Positions 59,293 through 64,000 of a stretch of DNA of 64,000 bases are shown piece by piece. The stretch is from an uncultured Eubacterium sp. (GTDB taxonomy: Bacteria; Bacillota; Clostridia; Peptostreptococcales; Anaerovoracaceae): assembly GCA_946555345.1 (NCBI GenBank), contig CAMNSS010000003.1, positions 134,080 through 198,079 of the forward strand. Reading direction: 5' to 3'. The number at the start of each line of letters is the position of its first letter. The first letter of the stretch is position 1. A program made the position numbers and the translations under genes. Below the pieces are notes generated by a model, which was given only the letters and a program-made list of their open reading frames with translations, made no database searches and was not told the DNA's origin.

Positions 59293-59628
59293 TTAAATCT
59301 CCACCACCTGGCCAAGCCCTTTTTCTTCCGCCAGTTCCAGCGCTGCTTTCGCCGCCGCAAGATCGAGAAGCGCCATGCCCGTAGCATCACAGATAGTAAT
59401 CTGTTCATCGGAAATGCGCCCTTTTGCATTGCCTAAAATAAGGCTGCCGATTTCACCAGCGATATCTTCTTCCTTTATCATACCTCTTTTCAGCGGAATT
59501 TCAAGCTCTCCTGCCTCGATGCAGTGAAACTTATCATCCACGAAGACTACCGCCCCCGCAAACAGCGCAGGATCGATTTCTTCCTTTCCCGCCATGTCAG
59601 CTTGTTCGGAAAAAACGCACTGCCGCAT
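59293..59628 (-). pseudogene. C-terminal fragment of ornithine cyclodeaminase/mu-crystallin family protein
   Basis: ADMAGKEEIDPALFAGAVVFVDDKFHCIEAGELEIPL...ICDATGMALLDLAAAKAALELAEEKGLG; N-terminal ~200 aa missing. Confidence 0.7.
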
Positions 59629-59695
59629 CTCGGCTTATTCAAGATGAGTACACTATGTAAACCGTCAAAATATACCGCGCTTCTAAATATTTTTT

Positions 59696-59738
59696 GTTTC
59701 ACCGTATTAAATATAAAAAACAGGATAAACGGTGAAAC
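59696..59738. repeat. Inverted repeat GTTTCACCGT...ACGGTGAAAC
   Basis: 10-bp perfect arms. Confidence 0.7.
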
Positions 59739-59976
59739 CAGAATAAACGGCAAGAAGAAAACCAACGGAAAATAGCAGCAAAAGACAAAATTTTGATCAA
59801 GCAACGCTTATTTGTGCGCACCACCAAAGGCATAAAAGATATGCCGGTAAAATGTAATCGATAGAAACCGAAAAAAGAACATATTTGCACATATTATGAA
59901 AAAAATGCAAAAAATAGCACGGAATAGCATCCTCGTGATAGGATCATTATGTAAACAAATGCAATGAAAACGAAAA

Positions 59977-60018
59977 GTTTCACCGCATCCGCCATAAAAA
60001 CGGTCAAAACGGTGAAAC
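59977..60018. repeat. Inverted repeat GTTTCACCG...CGGTGAAAC, related to 59696-59738
   Basis: 9-bp perfect arms shared with the other hairpin. Confidence 0.7.
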
Positions 60019-60098
60019 CACATACGCCAAAACGGCCCCGCAAACAAACGAAAGGCAAAAGCAATACAAGCGCAATCGAACAGCGCTGAAACAACAGC

Positions 60099-61067
60099 TT
60101 ACTTGCCCTTTCCACGATTGATTACCGCCGCCAAATATGCCGCCCCAAACCCATTATCGATATTCACCACGCCAACCCCATTGGCACAGCTATTGAGCAT
60201 GGACAGAAGCGCCGACAGCCCGCCGAGATTTGCCCCGTATCCGATACTCGTCGGCACCGCTATGACGGGCACATCCACAAGCCCCCCTACCACGCTGGCA
60301 AGCGCGCCTTCCATCCCCGCCACCACGATCACGACATCGGCTTCCCTGATTCGCTCCAGTTTATCGAATAGCCTGTGGATGCCCGCCACGCCTACATCGT
60401 AGATGCGCATAACCCGGTTTCCCAGTATCCCTGCTGTGACTGCGGCTTCTTCCGCCACAGGAATATCGGCAGTTCCCGCTGTAACTACCGCAACGGACGG
60501 TTTGCCCGCATCCGCATCCTTGCTTTGGCGGATTTCACCGCTATGGCTGCTTTCCCTGTTTTCGCTCTCGCTGCACTTATTGCCCCCGCTCCCGGCTCCG
60601 CTATGGGCAGGCGCATCGCAATCAGCTTTGCCATGACTGCTTTCCTTGCATTCGTTTTCACCATAACGAGTTCCCCTGCTCCCGGCTCCGCCGCAGCCAT
60701 CCGTTCCGCTTCTGCAAACCGTATCAGCCTCCGGTTCCAACACCGCAATGATCCGCGCTGCTTCATCGTACTGCGCTTGCGGCAGAACTTCCTTCACAGC
60801 CTCATAATCCAAAGCAGTTGCCCGCGTTCCCATAATACTGCCGCCCTTCTGCACCAGTTCCAGCATAATGTCCCTGATCTGGCCCGGCGTTTTTCCCTGG
60901 CAGAAAACCACTTCGGCAAATCCAGTGCGCAACGCCCTGTGATTATCGACATTGGCAAATCCGATATCTTTGTATGGCAAATCCTTGAGCTGCCTGCAAG
61001 CTTCATCGATGTTCAGTTCTTCATTTTTCACCTGCATCAGCAATTTTCTGATAGTCGCTTCGTTCAT
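60099..61067 (-). CDS. larB: Nickel-pincer cofactor biosynthesis protein LarB (AIR carboxylase-like) with ~65-aa Ser/Gly/Cys-rich insertion
   Basis: C-terminal VAVVTAGTADIPVAEEAAVTA...VYDVGVAGIHRL-type and ASVVGGLVDVPVIAVPTSIGYGANLGGLSALLSMLNSCANGVGVVNIDNGFGAAYLA. Confidence 0.88.
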   Translation of the reverse strand: MNEATIRKLLMQVKNEELNIDEACRQLKDLPYKDIGFANVDNHRALRTGFAEVVFCQGKTPGQIRDIMLELVQKGGSIMGTRATALDYEAVKEVLPQAQYDEAARIIAVLEPEADTVCRSGTDGCGGAGSRGTRYGENECKESSHGKADCDAPAHSGAGSGGNKCSESENRESSHSGEIRQSKDADAGKPSVAVVTAGTADIPVAEEAAVTAGILGNRVMRIYDVGVAGIHRLFDKLERIREADVVIVVAGMEGALASVVGGLVDVPVIAVPTSIGYGANLGGLSALLSMLNSCANGVGVVNIDNGFGAAYLAAVINRGKGK

Positions 61068-61397
61068 CCGTATTTCTCCTTGCCGCTTGCTTTACCGCTT
61101 CATTTCAAAATATGAACCATGCATTTGAAAAAAGTATACCACACCCTGATAAGCAACGCCAGCGGTAATCGCAATGCATAAAACTGCTTGCCGTTATCGC
61201 ATTGATGAACGGAAAAAGGCGCCTTGTCTCCATAAGCGGCGATTCCAAAAACGAATACCGCTATCATACGCAGATTCTCTGGATTTTTTAAGAAACGCTT
61301 TTATCAGAGAAAATCCGGGCTTTTTTCTATTTTTTCATGTAAAAATGCACGAGTTTCTCTTGTTTCATGTGTTCGTCTTGAAAACGAGAGAAAAATC

Positions 61398-61449
61398 GGG
61401 GCTTTTTTCCCTGAAAATCCTATTTTCAAAAATGATAGAGAAAAGCCCC
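61398..61449. repeat. Inverted repeat GGGGCTTTT...AAAAGCCCC with nested TGAAAAT/ATTTTCA
   Basis: Hairpin in AT-rich intergenic. Confidence 0.55.
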
Positions 61450-61724
61450 TGCAAAAATACGTTTTGCATCCATTTTCACCTGCTACCACACTGGATTGGG
61501 ATTGTATCCCAAATTCCCTTAAAATAAAAAAGTTTTGATTTCCAGGCAACCCCCGCTTTCAGAAGTTCCCTCTTTCGGAGATTCCCGCTTTCAGAACCCC
61601 TCATAATCCTAAAGAAACCATATGGGCGGATATATGGTTTTCATGTGCATTGCCTTGATATGCGCTTATGTTCTAAATCGGACATATACAAGCGGACATA
61701 CGGGTTGCGCCTTCAAAAAAGTGC

Positions 61725-62531
61725 TCAACGAAAGGCGCCGCCGCTAAATTTCAAAATCGCATCACCCACCTTCTGCGCATATTCACCGGGCGTTTCCCTC
61801 ATTCCGCTTCGCACCCAGCGGTGAAGCAAGTTTACAAACCCGCCCACGGAATAATCGGCAAAGTACGCCAATTCTGGCCGCTCGTCCGAATCCAGCGGTT
61901 CCGCCAGCTCCGTCCGCGCTGTAATTCCTAACTGCTCTGGTAAATCCGTCCACTCTGGCAAATCCAGCGGTTCCGCCATCCCCGGCTTCCCATCCAAACC
62001 CCCGTCCTCCATCCGCATTTTGACGATTTGCATTGAAACACGGGTCATCTCATAATAAAGCATCTGATCCATTCCGCATCGATGCAGCAGCAAAAGCAAT
62101 TTCCTATGCTGATGCCAAAATCCGAAATAGTCCTCTGCGATCCGGCGCAAATCATAATGCGCAAGCTTTCGGCAGCTAGCCTGATACGCATTGCACAGAT
62201 CCGCAAAATACTGGCACATCACATCTTCTTTGTTATGATACAGCCTGTAAAACGTCTTTCTTGCCACATCGGCACGTTCTACGATCCGGCAAACGGTAAT
62301 CTGTGAAAATTCCATTTCTTCCATCAATGCAAACAATGCAGATTCAATCATCCGCTTCGATGTTTCCCGTTGTTTCTGGTGTCCGTTCACAAAATTCCTC
62401 CCTGCTTTGTTCCCTGCATCTGTCACAAATGTCCTGTTCTGTGTCTCTTTCCGCCAAATCTTGCTTTTTCCATGACGAAAGTATAATATAGAAAACGAAA
62501 AGATACAAGTGTGTCGGTTTTCTTGGCTCAT
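61725..62531 (-). CDS. TetR/AcrR-family regulator (likely GTG start near 62390)
   Basis: MIESALFALMEEMEFSQITVCRIVERADVARKTFYRLYHNKEDVM. Confidence 0.8.
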   Translation of the reverse strand: MSQENRHTCIFSFSILYFRHGKSKIWRKETQNRTFVTDAGNKAGRNFVNGHQKQRETSKRMIESALFALMEEMEFSQITVCRIVERADVARKTFYRLYHNKEDVMCQYFADLCNAYQASCRKLAHYDLRRIAEDYFGFWHQHRKLLLLLHRCGMDQMLYYEMTRVSMQIVKMRMEDGGLDGKPGMAEPLDLPEWTDLPEQLGITARTELAEPLDSDERPELAYFADYSVGGFVNLLHRWVRSGMRETPGEYAQKVGDAILKFSGGAFR

Positions 62532-62601
62532 GTGCGGGCGCGGATACTTTCTGCAGAGCTTATAAAACGACCGCGCCCGTCAAACGAAAGATAATGCAAA
62601 A

Positions 62602-62655
62602 GCGAGCCAAGCCGCAAGGCAGGAATGATGCAATGGCGAGCCAAGCCACAAGGCA
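62602..62655. repeat. Two copies of GCGAGCCAAGCC(G/A)CAAGGCA
   Basis: 20-bp direct repeat at 62602-62621 and 62636-62655. Confidence 0.7.
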
Positions 62656-62961
62656 AGCCAAAGGTAATGCAAAAATTTAAATTGATTGATTTTTGTTGAA
62701 AGATTCCGCTTCAGCCGAATCAAGAATAATGCGAAAATAAAGGCTTATTGCTTCCTGTTCAAAGCCGTAAGCCTGCCCACTAGCAGGAATCCGTATAGGC
62801 AGTCAAATTATCATCGGCTAAACCAGACAACCCAGAATCTTGGCCTGGCCTCTCCAAACTATCCGCCAAGTGGCCGCCTTCATTTACGAATCCAGCTTTT
62901 CGCCAAAGCTGTTAACCGCTTTACCGCTTGCGCAAAAAAACGAAAGGAACCGGTAATTGCC

Positions 62962-63510
62962 ATGAATCATGCCATCGTAATATTTACATCAAAATACGGC
63001 GCTACAAAACGCTACGCCCAGTGGATCGCACAGGCGCTTTCCTGCCCGCTTTTAGAAGCAAAAAACTGCTCCAAAACAGAGCTTGCAAAATATGACACCA
63101 TCATATACGGAGGCGGTCTTTATGCTGGAGGCGTAAACGGAATTAAACTGCTCCCACAAAACTGGCAGCTTATTTCCAATAAACACGTCATTCTTTTTAC
63201 CTGCGGCATCGCTGACCCTGCCGATACGGAAAACACCTTGCAAATACGCCAGTCCCTGGCGAAAACGCTTCCCGCTGAAATGATGGAAAAGCTCCATATC
63301 TTTCATTTTCGGGGCGCAATCGATTATGCTAAGCTAGGACTTGTCCATAGGGCCATGATGGCAATGCTCCGCAAAATGCTGCTGAAAAAAGATGAAAATA
63401 CACTGCGCGAGGAGGACAAACAACTATTGCAGAGCTATGGCGGCAGGGCCGATTTCACCGATCCTGCCAGCATCAAGCCGCTGGTTGCATTTGTGCGGAC
63501 GCTTGCTTAG
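62962..63510 (+). CDS. Flavodoxin domain-containing protein (HemG-like)
   Basis: MNHAIVIFTSKYGATKRYAQWIAQAL...YDTIIYGGGLYAGGVNG; RBS-like GGAACCGG; start re-assigned. Confidence 0.85.
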   Translation: MNHAIVIFTSKYGATKRYAQWIAQALSCPLLEAKNCSKTELAKYDTIIYGGGLYAGGVNGIKLLPQNWQLISNKHVILFTCGIADPADTENTLQIRQSLAKTLPAEMMEKLHIFHFRGAIDYAKLGLVHRAMMAMLRKMLLKKDENTLREEDKQLLQSYGGRADFTDPASIKPLVAFVRTLA

Positions 63511-64000
63511 GGATTCCCAAAAACATATCCTCAGCTAAAAAAGCGCCGCCGCTTTTCCTTGCTCCATCCGCTTCAGCAAAAAACACTGCCCGTGGCATCT
63601 CTCCAATCCCAAAGATGCCCGCCGCCAAGCAAATCCCCCTCATCGCATATTTGCAAAACATTTCAGCATTCCACCTCCTTCCTCCATATTTTTGCTCACG
63701 CTCCGCAGCCTCTTTCATCCACCTGCATTTGCGCCCTGCGCCTGTTTGCGAAATTGCACCTCGTTTTCCCAGCAACCTCATGCTTCGATCACGTCTGCGC
63801 CTATTTGCTGCCGCATTGGCAATCAGCAGAAAAGCGATTAGCCCGCGTTTCACTCACGCCGGCATCTTTCTGCAAAAGATCTTTCCCCATACGCCCGTGC
63901 CTATCTGCGGGATATCAAACTTGCCCCCGGTCAAGTTCTCGCTATGCCACACCCGCCTGCAAAGCATTTCCCGCACCGAAAGACTTCCCATCAGGGCGCA

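Noticed and set aside
63473-63853. 126-aa minus ORF near the right edge
   Set aside because: No family resemblance, overlaps flavodoxin 3' end, composition looks non-coding.
1-64000. tRNA, rRNA, CRISPR, transposase or phage genes
   Set aside because: Looked for by eye and none recognised; a tRNAscan/Infernal run would be needed to exclude tRNAs firmly.

Overview
Window from a Clostridia/Lachnospiraceae-like Firmicute (lineage inferred from gene content and order only). Most genes are on the minus strand. Left to right: (1) a tad/Flp pilus operon, including a 58-aa Flp-like pilin too short for the supplied ORF track and a promoter preceded by two Spo0A-box-like heptamers 10 bp apart; (2) a TetM/EF-G-like ribosome-protection GTPase fused to a C-terminal YacP/Rae1-type NYN nuclease domain, with duplicated 49-bp hairpin repeats just upstream; (3) mntP, ogt, nudC, DUF1905, MFS and saccharopine-dehydrogenase-like genes; (4) an AraC regulator split by an in-frame amber, with a ~38-bp tandem array upstream; (5) an ~18-kb Rhs polymorphic-toxin island bracketed by a perfect 39-bp direct repeat. 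The island holds a main Rhs gene with a TNT-like NAD+ glycohydrolase tip, two orphan tip/immunity cassettes, and a ~0.3-0.5 kb repeat just after each immunity gene. The main gene is split from its secretion/DNRLRE module by one in-frame TGA; (6) polC, whose product appears to lack the DnaQ-type proofreading domain, followed by the ispG-rseP-dxr-cdsA-uppS-frr-pyrH cluster; (7) a sensor-less hybrid histidine kinase; (8) a his operon without hisD; (9) two decayed genes around a threonine dehydratase gene, then larB, a TetR regulator and a flavodoxin. Several conserved proteins carry unusual Gly/Ser/Ala-rich linkers. The strongest candidates for new biology are the toxin-cassette architecture, the ribosome GTPase-nuclease fusion with its leader, and the exo-less PolC. 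No tRNA, rRNA, CRISPR array or transposase was recognised. All family assignments are by eye and need HMM confirmation.
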